From the NCBI GenBank assembly GCA_019636735.1, contig JAHBWY010000003.1, positions 248,001-312,000 on the forward strand: a stretch of DNA of 64,000 nt, written 5' to 3'. Of this stretch, positions 9,501 to 18,338 are shown one piece after another. How positions within the stretch are numbered: the first letter of the stretch is position 1; every line of letters starts with the position of its first letter. Source of the stretch: Phycisphaeraceae bacterium. Lineage in GTDB: Bacteria > Planctomycetota > Phycisphaerae > Phycisphaerales > SM1A02. A program made the translations under genes and the position numbers. The notes beneath the pieces are model-generated. The model was given only the letters and a program-made list of their open reading frames with translations, was not told the origin of the DNA and made no database searches.

Positions 9501-10348
9501 GTCTTCCGCTCGGCTTCGAGCGCCTGGAAGCGACGCGCCTTCTCCGCCTGTCCTCGCACGATCCGCAGGCGCCGCTCCGTACCCGAGAGTTGCTCACGCA
9601 CCTGCACGAGGTTGCGCTCGGCAGCGTCGAGCTTTCGGGCCGCCTCAACCTTGCGGAGACGGAACTTCGCCACACCCGCCGCTTCCTCGAGAATCGCCCG
9701 CCGTTCGATCGGCTGCGCGCGAAGCATCGCGTCGACCTTGCCCTGCTCGATGATCGAATAGGCCTCGTTGCCGATGCCCGTATCGAGAAAGAGCTCCTTG
9801 ACATCGCGCAGTCGCACGCGACGACCGTTGATCAGGTACTCGCTCTTGCCGTCCGCGTGCAGTCGGCGCGTCACTTCGACCGTGTCGTGATCAACCGGCA
9901 GGGCGCGATGACGCACCTGGTCGCGACGAATGGCCGGTCCTTCGAGATCGTCGTCACCGTGACTGTCGGGGACTGCGGAACAATCAACCGATCCATCCGC
10001 CAGCGCCTCGGCGGCGCCTTCCGCCGAAGTCGGCGACGGCTCGATGGCCGAGGTGTCGACGGCGACCGCGCGCGGCTGCTCCAGGATGGGGTTGTCGAAG
10101 ACCAGCGTGACCGACGCCATGCCGAGCGGCTTGCGCCCGGCGCTTCCCGCGAAGATGACATCGATCATCGCCCCGCCGCGCAGGCTCTTCGCGCTGCGCT
10201 CGCCGAGAACCCACTTCACGGCATCGACGACATTGCTCTTGCCGCACCCGTTGGGGCCGACAATGCCCGTGATGGGAGCGTCGAAGGAGAACTCAGTTTC
10301 GTCGGCGAAGCTCTTGAATCCCGAAAGAATCAGCTTGGCGAGGCGCAT
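6518..10348 (-). CDS. smc: Chromosome partition/condensation protein SMC
   Basis: A 1,276-residue SMC ATPase that organises and segregates the chromosome. The N-terminal head starts '[20 protein letters not shown]' with Walker A 'GPNGCGKSN' at residues 31-39. Long Glu/Ala/Arg-rich coiled coils flank a hinge around the middle ('[20 protein letters not shown]', '[20 protein letters not shown]'). The C-terminal head has the signature '[17 protein letters not shown]' and Walker B '[19 protein letters not shown]'. An acidic insertion of about 60 residues (roughly 88-148) interrupts the N-terminal head. The ATG is chosen because AGGAGGT precedes it at ideal spacing and the conserved start follows at once. 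Neither scpA nor scpB is adjacent. It lies 49 bases downstream of the FlgI-like gene. Confidence 0.96.
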   Translation of the reverse strand: MRLAKLILSGFKSFADETEFSFDAPITGIVGPNGCGKSNVVDAVKWVLGERSAKSLRGGAMIDVIFAGSAGRKPLGMASVTLVFDNPILEQPRAVAVDTSAIEPSPTSAEGAAEALADGSVDCSAVPDSHGDDDLEGPAIRRDQVRHRALPVDHDTVEVTRRLHADGKSEYLINGRRVRLRDVKELFLDTGIGNEAYSIIEQGKVDAMLRAQPIERRAILEEAAGVAKFRLRKVEAARKLDAAERNLVQVREQLSGTERRLRIVRGQAEKARRFQALEAERKTLRRAIALDVYHEYRERLSGLTSRISQLEVERATIERQAAEVEAEQDRLYGEREALQERRRSLEEQRLEALGMVRQAEQRADFASKSLSDAEVAARDDALHTQELETKSRELEVRIEELDESLAALAESAADADRNLAAVGRARAEATSAAAEAARSLDRSRDDVAAAERELAALMGRRHSLDERVASLAEERRRLVARETRLREGLASHGENRRIAERRAAESEEEASELSARVEEHLARVAALGHRQAETARRVGELRQERSALESRLQILEEMRAAREGFGRGVREVLDAGDRFPGVVAALADLIEADREHAAVVERALGTDLDLIVVDDLARVVEAIDRWRGLDGQVRCIERSHEESVEPEPAFPHPDEATPLLSLVRVAPGFEALARRLLSDTWMVADLEIARRLASGPLRGARLVTRDGDVLERDGTFRLGGTAPGSPEHGVIVRRAEIGELRASLAAVGHELAMHESEAASLLAEGDDARRQQQEVDRRLSEARRSAVEARFHADRTRQLEAREEHELSVVDEEASALAEREMAAERDRTGFDQTIAEAQRTLESRRHACDTVRATAEHMAAAASEAAERVAHANALVAESAARLDALRRERRLAGADLDEARRRAAAAFEQQERRAGQIERLRETILEAEQAGREAAARGAEVASSLGEVETRLTSLQADLSQVAQRMHAVREQVLHCERDFNAVEMSRRELETRRELLEESTQNEEGFDLAASYEEHLDERRSEGFTPVDRDGATAQVDALRAELRSLGNVNLDAIDELTELERRFETLSLQVRDIDDARSQLEQLIGELDSVSRERFRTTFEAVREHFGGTSGTFRMLFGGGSADLFLLPIEETGEVDWLESGIEIRAKPPGKEPRVISQLSGGEKTLAAVALLMAIFRSKPAPFCILDEVDAALDEANVERFCATLRPFLERSHFVLITHHKRTMQACDMLYGVTMPERGVSRRVAVRFEQVGEDGKIHARESREPHASAAAP

Positions 10349-10397
10349 CGGACCTCCTGTCGCGGCGGGCGAGCCCATCCTGGGCACGCGTCATGAA

Positions 10398-12260
10398 TCA
10401 ACGAGGCACAGTATCGGCTGGCGCGCTTCGCGGAGCAAGCGAGGGCACGGGAATCGACCCGAGGTCACTCTCGCGGCTTCGCGTGAGCGCCGGGACCGCG
10501 GCCGAGGAGTCCTCCTCATCGTCGAACTCAGGTCGGTCGAAGTCACCCTGCTCGCGCTCGCGGCGAATGATGGCGGCGAGCACACGATCCTGCTCGGCCT
10601 TGAAGTCGGTTCGACCGAGGTACCCCGCCTTCCAAATCTCATGCAGGGCGCCGATCGTCTCGGAGTAGCTCATGCCGAGGCCCGCCTCCGGGCTCTCGGG
10701 ACTCGGGCGATGTCCGAGATAGGCGACGAAGTCGCTGACCAGCGGATTGACCCGGTCGATCATCGGCGGGCCGTCGTCACGCGGACGATAGAAGACCTCG
10801 ATCTTGGGTTCATCGGGCTCGCCTTTGAGCATGAAACGGTTCCCCCAGGCCATGACCGTGGTCGGGCGATCGATCTCGAGGTCCTCTCCGAAGAGCACGA
10901 TCTTGGGCCTGCCGCTCTGCTGGACATAGACCATGGGCGATCGGCTCGGGACGAGCACCACATCGAACTTGTCATCGAGTGATCGGACGAGCAGCGTGGG
11001 ATCGCGGCGCTTCTCAAGCGCCTCATACGCCTTCAAGCGAATGTCGACCTCGGGGTCATCGAGCAGTGGACGGAGGCCAAGATCGATGGCGGGATTTCGC
11101 CCCATCGCACCGAGGAGTTCGATCGCACCAAAGCGATTCTCGAGCGTGCCGTTCCTGGCCATCTCGATGAGCGGGGGCACGCAGAGCGGATCGTCGAGCT
11201 TGGCGCCGGCCTGGAGCGCCGCGAAGCGAGGCTGCTCCTCGGGATAGTCGTAGAGATCCTGCACCGAAGCGAGGGCCTTCTTGCCGAGTGACTGCCAGCG
11301 CCAACTGGCGGCGCCGGCTGCGCCGGGGTTCGCCAGGAGGCTGCGACGCACCGCCTCGGCCGTCTGCTCGATCGCGTCGACTCGAATCGGCAGGTGTCGA
11401 AGCAACTGCACGAACTCCTGCGGGCGCGATCGGAAGCTCGGAGGCACCGTGATGAGGATGGTGTCGTCGCTCTTGCCATGGGCTGTCGCGCTCGATTGCC
11501 CAGGCTCACGCGGAAAGACGCTGTTGATGGCGCTCTGAAGGGTGAGCGCACGATTGTGGCTTGGCGTCGCGAGTCGCAACTTCAGCGGCATGTCCTTGAC
11601 GACGCGGCCTCCATCGAGAATGCGGCCCGAAGTTCGGTTGATGCCGTCATTGCGCGACGGACTCGGATCGACGAATGGATTGACGAAGAGCGGACCTCGG
11701 GCCTCGGCCAGAACCTGAGCCTGCTTGTTGCCCGGAAGGATCGGACCGGGCCTGAGCGCCGTCGTCCAGAGCCGACCTCCCTCAAGGCTCGTGGCACCGC
11801 TGCCGGGCACGTTGTAGACGCGCACATCGAAGCGAGAATCCTTCGTGCTGCCGGGCTGAATGACGCCCTCGACGATGACGGCGGCGACATCGTTCGAGTT
11901 GAGCATTCCCTCGGGCGACAGTTCATTGCCGATCGTCGGGTCACCGACGCCGCGACGAGCCATCTCCTGAAGCAGATAGGCGCGGACTTCGGCAGGCATG
12001 ATTCGACTGCCGGTACCGGTGAGACCGACCACCAGGCCATAGCCGCGCACGACGGTGGCATCGAAACCGACGAGCACCGACTCGCCCGCAATGGTCCCGC
12101 GCATGATCGGATCGACTTCCATCGGAAGCGGCTCGCGGTCGATGCGCTCTCCGGGCTTGGTTGCTCGATCGGCCCGTTCGACATTCTCGATGCAGCCGAC
12201 GCCGGTCAGCGCCACCCCCACGAAGGACGCGACCACGATCAAAGGTGTCCACTTCTTCAT
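10398..12260 (-). CDS. Lipoprotein with flagellar P-ring (FlgI)-like domain and HEAT repeats
   Basis: A 620-residue exported protein. Residues 1-23 form a type II signal peptide with a lipobox ending at Cys23 ('ALTGVGC'). Residues about 60-320 resemble FlgI, the periplasmic flagellar P-ring protein: 'VRGYGLVVGLTGTGS', 'NSNDVAAVIVEGVIQPG', 'RFDVRVYNVPGSGATSLEGG' and the following 'TALRPGP' match successive FlgI blocks. From about 365 to 450 come HEAT-like repeats ('PLIEMARNGTLENRFGAIEL', 'PEVDIRLKAYEALEK'). The rest has short strands and an acidic/Ser-rich tail. No flagellar genes are nearby. The ATG start gives a complete signal peptide; a longer frame upstream overlaps nothing conserved. It follows a pseudouridine synthase gene by 55 bases. 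Confidence 0.8.
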   Translation of the reverse strand: MKKWTPLIVVASFVGVALTGVGCIENVERADRATKPGERIDREPLPMEVDPIMRGTIAGESVLVGFDATVVRGYGLVVGLTGTGSRIMPAEVRAYLLQEMARRGVGDPTIGNELSPEGMLNSNDVAAVIVEGVIQPGSTKDSRFDVRVYNVPGSGATSLEGGRLWTTALRPGPILPGNKQAQVLAEARGPLFVNPFVDPSPSRNDGINRTSGRILDGGRVVKDMPLKLRLATPSHNRALTLQSAINSVFPREPGQSSATAHGKSDDTILITVPPSFRSRPQEFVQLLRHLPIRVDAIEQTAEAVRRSLLANPGAAGAASWRWQSLGKKALASVQDLYDYPEEQPRFAALQAGAKLDDPLCVPPLIEMARNGTLENRFGAIELLGAMGRNPAIDLGLRPLLDDPEVDIRLKAYEALEKRRDPTLLVRSLDDKFDVVLVPSRSPMVYVQQSGRPKIVLFGEDLEIDRPTTVMAWGNRFMLKGEPDEPKIEVFYRPRDDGPPMIDRVNPLVSDFVAYLGHRPSPESPEAGLGMSYSETIGALHEIWKAGYLGRTDFKAEQDRVLAAIIRREREQGDFDRPEFDDEEDSSAAVPALTRSRESDLGSIPVPSLAPRSAPADTVPR

Positions 12261-12315
12261 GGAAGCGGAAATCCTACCGGGGAACAGCCTCCACCGAAAC
12301 CGAATCAGGGTGACT

Positions 12316-13044
12316 TCAGGCTCGAAGGGCCATCTCCAGGCGCTCCGGCGGCGGTGATTCCACATGAACGCGCTGCCCCGTCCGCGGATGCGAGAACCAG
12401 AGTCGCCATGCGTGCAGCATGAGTGGCGTGGGCTTCGCGCCCGCTGGTGGTCGTGAGGTTCGCGGCGGAAGGTCCGGTCGGTAGATCGGGTCGCCGACGA
12501 CGGGGGAGCCCATGAGCGCCATGTGAGCCCTGATCTGGTGCAGGCGACCCGTCGCGATTCGAATGGTGAGAAGGGCCCGCCTTCCCACGATGTCTCTGAC
12601 CTGCCATCCCGTCAGTGCTGCCTTGCCTGTGCCGCGGCGGGCAGGAATGCTGACCTTCATCTCATCGCGCCGCTCCTCCCTGAGCGGCACGGAGATCTCT
12701 CCGTGCGGCCTGGTCGGCGGTGGCGATACAACCGCGAGGTACTCCTTGTCCACGCGGCGCTCTTCAAACTGCTCGCGAAGCGCGGCGTGCGAAGGAGCGT
12801 CAAGCGCCACCAGAAGACATCCGCTCGTGTCACGGTCGAGGCGATGGACCAGCCCCCAATCATGACGCTCGCCGAGGGCTCCAAGGCCAGGTTCGAGCGC
12901 CATCAATCCGTTCAGGAGTGAATCGCGCATGTGCCCTGCGCCAGGCTCGGTGACAATTCCCGCTGGTTTGTCGACCACCAGAAAGCAGGGATCGCGATAG
13001 AGGATCGAAGGTGCAATGTCCGGGTTCGGTGGGGGGCGACTCAC
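12316..13044 (-). CDS. RluA/RluD-family pseudouridine synthase
   Basis: A 242-residue enzyme that isomerises uridine to pseudouridine in rRNA or tRNA. The catalytic motif II 'GLVHRLDRDTSGCLLVALD' contains the essential Asp. Preceding it is 'ILYRDPCFLVVDKPAG' (motif I), and after it come 'VDKEYLAVV', 'TGRLHQIRAHMALMGSPVVG' and 'LHAWRLWFSHP', all standard. It has no N-terminal S4 domain, which fits the RluA-like single-domain subgroup; the target base is not readable. The start is uncertain: a GTG at 13044 is used, and a TTG 33 bases upstream is the alternative. It is the first gene of a minus-strand trio with the FlgI-like lipoprotein and smc. Confidence 0.88.
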   Translation of the reverse strand: MSRPPPNPDIAPSILYRDPCFLVVDKPAGIVTEPGAGHMRDSLLNGLMALEPGLGALGERHDWGLVHRLDRDTSGCLLVALDAPSHAALREQFEERRVDKEYLAVVSPPPTRPHGEISVPLREERRDEMKVSIPARRGTGKAALTGWQVRDIVGRRALLTIRIATGRLHQIRAHMALMGSPVVGDPIYRPDLPPRTSRPPAGAKPTPLMLHAWRLWFSHPRTGQRVHVESPPPERLEMALRA

Positions 13045-13141
13045 GGGATTGGCCGGGGAGTTGCTGCACCGTAGCAAGCCTCGGCCGTCGTCGTGTTCAA
13101 GGGTGCATTGGATGGGGGCTCACTTCCTATCATGGCCACCC

Positions 13142-16100
13142 ATGCGTTCGCTTCTCGCACGCTGCCTCGCCCCCTTTGTGTTGGCGCTGCTCGCGTCGGC
13201 GCTCATCGCTCCGGGAGTCATGGCCGCTGTGCAGGAGTCGCCCGCCGCGGCGGCATCCGCGCCGAGCACGCCGCCAGCGCAACCGCCAGCCGATTCACCG
13301 CCGTCGGAAGCGCCTTCTCCGGTACCTGCTGAGGCCATTGAAGAGACCGAGGTTGCCGCGGCCATTGCCGCAGTCCCCGGCCTCGAGCCGGAGGCGGAGA
13401 TTCGTCGTCGCCTTGAAGCCCTGCGGCGGATCGAGTCGCCCTCGGAGGAAGACAAGGCGCGCATCGAGCGTCTTCAGCAGGTCCTTGATGCGATCGGCCG
13501 AACCAGCGGGCTGATTGAGCGGGCGGAGGAGAATCGCGACCTCGTCGTACAGCTTCAGCAGCGACTTGAACGAGCTCGAACCCCTGCGGAGCCCCCGGCG
13601 CCACTGGCGGAGGACGCCACGCTCGACCAGCTTGAACAGGTGGGGCGTGTGGCCACGGCTGAGGTCGCAGCCGCAAGAGATGCAGTGACGCAGGTGGACG
13701 CACTGATCGCGCAGCTCGCCGAGCGGCGCCGAACACTGCCGGAAGAACTGGCCCGCGCCAGGAGTTCGCTGACCGAGTCGCAACAGGCCGCCGATGGTCT
13801 TCCCATACGGCAGCCGGGTGGCACCGACAGTACACGGCAACTGGCGCTCTCGAAGGTGCTCGAGAACCGCGCCCAGATCATGGTGCTCGAAACGGAGCTC
13901 GCTGCGCTTGATGCGCGGGGTCAACTGCTCGCAGCCCAGCGCGAGATGGCGCAGGCGCGACTGGCGCTGGCCGAAGCGCGATCCTCGGAGATTCGGAACC
14001 GAATCGATCTGGAGCGCCGACGCGTCGCCGAGGCGGCCGAGGCCGCGGCACGCGTGCTCGAAGCGGAACCGGCCGCCACGGTCGATCCCCGTTTGCTCGA
14101 AGCGCGCCAGATCAACCTGGAGATCGCAACGGCGAGCCGCGAGGCGAATCAGCAACTCACCGAGGTGCGAGCGCGGATTGAGAGTCACCGCGCCGAGTTT
14201 CAGCGGATTGACCGGCTCTTCAAGGTCGACAAGGAGCGAGCCGAAGTCGCGGGAACGACGGGAGAGATCTCCGCTGTCCTCCGAAGTCAGCGCGAGGCTC
14301 TGCCCAGCCTCAGGCGTTTGGCGACCGAGTCCGTGAATACGAATGCCGCGCGGATCCGCACCGATCTCGCATTGATCAACTGGCGATTGCAACTCGATGA
14401 GTTGGCGGCCGAGGAGGCGGCCGCGAAGGAGCGTCCTCAATCGGAGGCGCTGCTCGAAGTCCTGGCGGAGCGACGGACCAGTCTTCTTCCGGTCCTGATC
14501 GCCACGATGGATGACCTCAGCGGCGATCTCGGCAAGCTTGCGAAGGCCACGACTGATCTCACCGAACTGGTGACCTCGTTCAGAAACTTCATTGACGAGC
14601 GCATCCTGTGGGCTCGAAGCGGCCCGCCGGTCTGGTCCCTTCAGGCAGGCGATGTCCAGAAGGGCTGGACGCTGGTCAGGCAACTTCTTGGAAGTCCCGC
14701 GTCCTGGAGCAGCGCCTGGAATCAGGTCATGGGTGCGCCCTTCTGGGCGATCGTGGGACTGGGGCTCGCGTTCGTGCTGCTGGTCACGCGGCCGATCCAG
14801 AACTCCATGCTCATTCGCCTCGCGGGCCGCGTCTCGCGTGGGAGCAGCGATCGCTTCGCCTTGACCCTCGAGGCGCTCGGCATCACTCTCTGCCAGTCGA
14901 TGGCGGTGCCCATTGCGATGGTGGGAGTGGGCCTCTCACTACGGGCGAGTGAACTTGCGCCGCCCTTCGCGCTGGCGCTGGGCTCGACGCTGCTGACGGG
15001 GGCTTGGTGGGTGGCGTTGCTCCTCCTCGTCTACCGCCTGGTGGGACGCCAGGGGGTCGCCGCCGAGCACTTCGGCTGGCGCCAGGAGCAGATCGAGCTT
15101 CTGCGTCGAAGCAGCATTCGACTCTTCTGGGTCAGCACGCCGTTCCTTCTCTTCGCGGTCATGCTCAGTCAACTGACCGGTGTCGAGCGATCGGCGGCGC
15201 CAACGGAGTTCACCCAGGCCGGTGCCACGGGCGTGCTCCGAAGTGTGATCTCCATTTCGTTCCTGCCCGTCCTCGCCATTCTCTTCTGGTCGGCGTGGCG
15301 GCTCTTTGCGCCGAGCCGCGGGTTGCTCTCCGCCCACATCGCCCAGAACCCGAACGGCTGGGTCGCCAAGTTCCGCATTGTCTGGTTCCTGCTGATCATC
15401 TCCGTCCCGGCGTCCGCGTTCATGCTCACGCTGCTGGGGTGGGGATACACCTCGGGGGTGCTGACGCGGAAGTACATCAACAGCGCGATTCTCGCTCTGG
15501 CCGTTGTTGTCGTCGAAGCAATCTTCCTTCGAGCGCTTGAGTTTGCAGCGCGATCGATGGCCAACCAATGGCGCGAGAAGTTGCTCGAAGCCGCGCCGAC
15601 CGTAGCCGGAGTTGACCAGGCGCAGAAGCAGGATGTTCGCACCGAGGTCGCGGCGCTGAGCCGGAAGACGCGCTCGACCATCAAGGGGCTCTCCATGGCC
15701 ATCCTCTTCGGAGGATTGCTCATCATCTGGAGCGATTTGCTTCCGGCACTCAGGGTGCTGGACACCTGGTGGCTGTGGGAAGGGGCCCACGGGCCGGTGT
15801 CGTTCGGGGCGCTGCTCTCCGCCGCCGCGATCGCCGTGGTGGCCATCTTTGCAGCGAAGAACCTGCCGGGAGCTGTCGAAGTCCTCATCCTGCAGCACAC
15901 GGGCATGAGCCCCGCGGGCCGATATGCGACGAGTTCGGTGATGGGCTACTGCATCGTCTTTGTCGGCATCCTCACGACGGCTTCGTGGGTCGGCATCTCG
16001 TGGCAGAGCGTGCAGTGGCTCGTGGCGGCAGTCGGTGTCGGCATCGGCTTCGGTCTGCAGGAGATCGTCGGTAATTTCATCGCGGGACTCATCGTGTTGC

Positions 16101-16606
16101 TCGAACAGCCGGTCCGCGTGGGCGATGTCGTGACCGTCGGCGACAAGACGGGACAGATCGTGCGAATCCGCATCCGTTCGACCACCATTCGCGACTGGGA
16201 CGGCAAGGATCTCATCCTGCCCAACAAGCACCTCATCACCGAGCGCGTGGTGAACTGGACCCTCTCGGGGGCGCCACTCCGGCTCTCGCTCCCGATCGGC
16301 GTGGCCTACGGCACCGACCTCGCGCTCGCCGAGAAGATCCTCCTCGAGTGTGCGCGCTCCATGCCGCATGTCATTGCGACACCACCACCCAACGCCCAAC
16401 TCATGGGGTTCGGCAACAGCTCGATCGACTTCGAGCTGCGATGCCATGTGGGACGCCTTGAGCATCTGAATCCCACTCGGCACGCGCTCATGATCCGAAT
16501 CCAGTCGGCGTTTGACGAAGCGGGCGTGACCATCGCCTTCCCGCAGCTTGATATTCATGTCGAGCCCGCCGCCGTGGAGCGATTCACCAAGGAGGTCAAC
16601 CGTTGA
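13142..16606 (+). CDS. Large MscS/MscK-type mechanosensitive channel
   Basis: A 1,154-residue envelope channel that releases solutes on hypo-osmotic stress. A signal peptide (residues 1-29, 'LALLASALIAPGVMAAV') precedes a long periplasmic region of about 480 residues rich in Ala/Arg/Glu/Leu that should form coiled coils, as in MscK/MscM. Around ten transmembrane helices follow from about residue 525. The C-terminal MscS core starts near residue 955: the pore helix 'VGVGIGFGLQEIVGNFIAGL', then 'EQPVRVGDVVTVGDKTGQIV', 'IRSTTIRDWDGKDLILPNK' and a C-terminal alpha/beta domain. The ATG is selected for the signal peptide. Its TGA stop overlaps the TTG start of the next gene, so the two are translationally coupled. 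Confidence 0.93.
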   Translation: MRSLLARCLAPFVLALLASALIAPGVMAAVQESPAAAASAPSTPPAQPPADSPPSEAPSPVPAEAIEETEVAAAIAAVPGLEPEAEIRRRLEALRRIESPSEEDKARIERLQQVLDAIGRTSGLIERAEENRDLVVQLQQRLERARTPAEPPAPLAEDATLDQLEQVGRVATAEVAAARDAVTQVDALIAQLAERRRTLPEELARARSSLTESQQAADGLPIRQPGGTDSTRQLALSKVLENRAQIMVLETELAALDARGQLLAAQREMAQARLALAEARSSEIRNRIDLERRRVAEAAEAAARVLEAEPAATVDPRLLEARQINLEIATASREANQQLTEVRARIESHRAEFQRIDRLFKVDKERAEVAGTTGEISAVLRSQREALPSLRRLATESVNTNAARIRTDLALINWRLQLDELAAEEAAAKERPQSEALLEVLAERRTSLLPVLIATMDDLSGDLGKLAKATTDLTELVTSFRNFIDERILWARSGPPVWSLQAGDVQKGWTLVRQLLGSPASWSSAWNQVMGAPFWAIVGLGLAFVLLVTRPIQNSMLIRLAGRVSRGSSDRFALTLEALGITLCQSMAVPIAMVGVGLSLRASELAPPFALALGSTLLTGAWWVALLLLVYRLVGRQGVAAEHFGWRQEQIELLRRSSIRLFWVSTPFLLFAVMLSQLTGVERSAAPTEFTQAGATGVLRSVISISFLPVLAILFWSAWRLFAPSRGLLSAHIAQNPNGWVAKFRIVWFLLIISVPASAFMLTLLGWGYTSGVLTRKYINSAILALAVVVVEAIFLRALEFAARSMANQWREKLLEAAPTVAGVDQAQKQDVRTEVAALSRKTRSTIKGLSMAILFGGLLIIWSDLLPALRVLDTWWLWEGAHGPVSFGALLSAAAIAVVAIFAAKNLPGAVEVLILQHTGMSPAGRYATSSVMGYCIVFVGILTTASWVGISWQSVQWLVAAVGVGIGFGLQEIVGNFIAGLIVLLEQPVRVGDVVTVGDKTGQIVRIRIRSTTIRDWDGKDLILPNKHLITERVVNWTLSGAPLRLSLPIGVAYGTDLALAEKILLECARSMPHVIATPPPNAQLMGFGNSSIDFELRCHVGRLEHLNPTRHALMIRIQSAFDEAGVTIAFPQLDIHVEPAAVERFTKEVNR

Positions 16607-17820
16607 CACAGCGCGCCCCCGAGCGTCGAAGCCCTCACGGAACCGTGGCGCGACTGGCCCCCTTCGGTGAAAGCGTCTTCGCGCGCATCAGCCGCATGGC
16701 CGTGGCGCACAACGCCGTGAATCTCGGACAGGGCTTTCCGAACTTCGATGGCCCTGAGTTTGTGAAGGAGGCGGCGATCCGCGCGATTCGCGAGGGGTTC
16801 GGGCAGTACGCACGAAGCGCGGGGCTTCCAGTCGCGAACGCCGCCATAGCCGAACGCTGGCGTGAGTCGAGCGGTTTCGCCGTGGATCCGGACACCGAGG
16901 TCACGGTCACGGCAGGGTGCACGGAGGCGATTGCCGCGGCGATCCTCGGGTTGGTCGAGCCGGGCGACGAAGTCATTCTCGTCGAGCCGTTCTATGACTC
17001 CTATGCGGCGAGCGTCGCCATGGCCGGCGGTGTGGTGCGCACAGTGCGTCTCGAGCCACCGGACTTCTCGTTTCCCGTCGAGGCGCTCCGACGAGCCATT
17101 TCTCCGAAGACCCGACTTCTCCTTCTCAACACACCGCACAATCCCACCGGGCGCGTGCTCTCGGCGGAAGAACTGTCAGCGATTGCGGATCTTGCTCAGC
17201 GCCACGACTTCATCGTCATCAGCGACGAGGTCTACGAGAAGCTCGTCTACGAGGGCACGCACCGATCGATCGCGACGCTGCCTGGCATGCGCGAGCGCAC
17301 CGTGGTCCTCTCGAGCCTTGGCAAGACCTTCTCCCTGACAGGGTGGAAGATCGGCTGGTCGATTGCGCCTCCGCACCTCACGAGCGCCGTGCGCGCGGCG
17401 CATCAGTTTCTCACCTTCGCAGCACCGACGCCGCTCCAGCGTGCCGCCGCCGACGCTCTTCATGCGCCTCCGGAGTACTACGAACAGCTTCGAAGCGACT
17501 ACTTCGAGCGCCGCCGAGTGATGCTCGAGGAACTCCGCTCCGCTGGCTTTGAACCGTTCGTGCCGGAGGGGAGCTACTTCGTCATCGCCGATCACCGACA
17601 CTTCGGCTTTCCCGACGACGAGCGCTTCTGCGAGCACCTGATCACGGAGGTCGGCGTCGCCGCCATCCCGTGCAGCGCCTTCTACGCCCCGCCGGCGGAA
17701 CGCGGCCTCGTCCGCTTCGCCTTCTGCAAGACCCCGGAGACCATGCGCGAAGCGGGGGCGAGGATGAGGGAGCGGCTTCGACCCCAGGGGGTGTCCCAGT
17801 CGATCGGGCGAGCGTCGTAA
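16603..17820 (+). CDS. PLP-dependent aminotransferase (kynurenine/methionine aminotransferase-like)
   Basis: A 405-residue class I/II aminotransferase. Motifs are 'NLGQGFPNFDGPEFV' (diagnostic of the YbdL/kynurenine aminotransferase group), 'GQYARSAGLPVANAAIAERW', 'TVTAGCTEAIAAAILGL', 'NTPHNPTGRVLSAEEL', 'ISDEVYEKLVYEG' and the PLP-lysine in 'SSLGKTFSLTGWKIGW'. Likely substrates are methionine, kynurenine or glutamine with a 2-oxo acid acceptor. The start is a TTG that overlaps the upstream stop by 4 bases (TTGA) and is preceded by AAGGAGGT at 16589-16596, an excellent ribosome-binding site. Coupling to a mechanosensitive channel gene is unusual and functionally unexplained. Confidence 0.9.
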   Translation: MTQRAPERRSPHGTVARLAPFGESVFARISRMAVAHNAVNLGQGFPNFDGPEFVKEAAIRAIREGFGQYARSAGLPVANAAIAERWRESSGFAVDPDTEVTVTAGCTEAIAAAILGLVEPGDEVILVEPFYDSYAASVAMAGGVVRTVRLEPPDFSFPVEALRRAISPKTRLLLLNTPHNPTGRVLSAEELSAIADLAQRHDFIVISDEVYEKLVYEGTHRSIATLPGMRERTVVLSSLGKTFSLTGWKIGWSIAPPHLTSAVRAAHQFLTFAAPTPLQRAAADALHAPPEYYEQLRSDYFERRRVMLEELRSAGFEPFVPEGSYFVIADHRHFGFPDDERFCEHLITEVGVAAIPCSAFYAPPAERGLVRFAFCKTPETMREAGARMRERLRPQGVSQSIGRAS

Positions 17821-17890
17821 CTGGTCGGCCAGGGGCGGGGCTGCCTGCGGGGGCGTCCCGAACTCCCGGCCCGCAGCGATCGGTGGGGTC

Positions 17891-17918
17891 TTGCCAAAGC
17901 CGGAGACGCTGTTACACT
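17891..17918 (+). promoter_or_regulatory. Likely sigma-70 promoter of rplU
   Basis: TTGCCA at 17891-17896 and TACACT at 17913-17918 are separated by 16 bases and lie about 33 bases upstream of the rplU start. The same TACACT -10 hexamer appears ahead of rnpB, supporting a common housekeeping promoter type. Transcription would start near 17925. Confidence 0.5.
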
Positions 17919-17951
17919 TCGCGATTCCCCATTTGAAGCGAGGAGCCTGAG

Positions 17952-18272
17952 GTGTACGCAATCATCGAGGACAGCGGAACGCAGATCAAGGTGCGCAAGG
18001 GCGACGAACTGGAGCTCGATTTGCGCAGCCTCAATGGTGACTCGAAGACGCTCGTCTTTGACAAGGTGCTCGCGATCGGCAGCGGCGATGGGGCTCCCGC
18101 CAAGCTTGGCTTCCCCTATCTCAGCGGCGCCCGCGTGACCGGTGAGGTCCTTGGCGAAGTTCAGGGCGACAAGCTGAGGCTCGCGAAGTACAAGCGCCGC
18201 AAGGGCTATCGCCGAACGAAGGGCCATCGGCAGTCCTACCTCTCGGTTCGAATCACCGAGATCGCCAGCTGA
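17952..18272 (+). CDS. rplU: 50S ribosomal protein bL21
   Basis: A 106-residue large-subunit ribosomal protein that contacts 23S rRNA. It begins 'MYAIIEDSGTQIKVRKGDEL' (standard 'MYAIIETGGKQYKV...') and ends with the RNA-binding basic block 'LAKYKRRKGYRRTKGHRQSY' and 'LSVRITEIAS'. The start codon is GTG, with GAGGAG (17939-17944) upstream. In most bacteria rplU is directly followed by rpmA (bL27); here a terminator and then rnpB follow, so rpmA must be elsewhere. Confidence 0.95.
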   Translation: MYAIIEDSGTQIKVRKGDELELDLRSLNGDSKTLVFDKVLAIGSGDGAPAKLGFPYLSGARVTGEVLGEVQGDKLRLAKYKRRKGYRRTKGHRQSYLSVRITEIAS

Positions 18273-18273
18273 G

Positions 18274-18300
18274 CCCGCCTTCGGCGGGGTTCTTCTTCTT
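18274..18300 (+). terminator. Intrinsic terminator of rplU
   Basis: CCCGCC (18274-18279), a 3-base TTC loop, and GGCGGG (18283-18288), followed by a pyrimidine-rich GTTCTTCTTCTT. It begins 1 base after the rplU stop and isolates rplU from rnpB. Confidence 0.7.
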
Positions 18301-18328
18301 GTGTCGAACAACAGCGCGGCACGCCGCG

Positions 18329-18334
18329 TACACT
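18329..18334 (+). promoter_or_regulatory. Probable -10 box of rnpB
   Basis: TACACT lies 7 bases upstream of the expected 5' end of RNase P RNA at about 18341. No well-spaced -35 hexamer is clear. The match to the rplU -10 hexamer supports the call. Confidence 0.4.
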
Positions 18335-18338
18335 GTCT

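Noticed and set aside
10398..12260. Flagellar operon
   Set aside because: Only the FlgI-like domain points that way; no other flagellar gene occurs in the window, and the protein is a lipoprotein with HEAT repeats.
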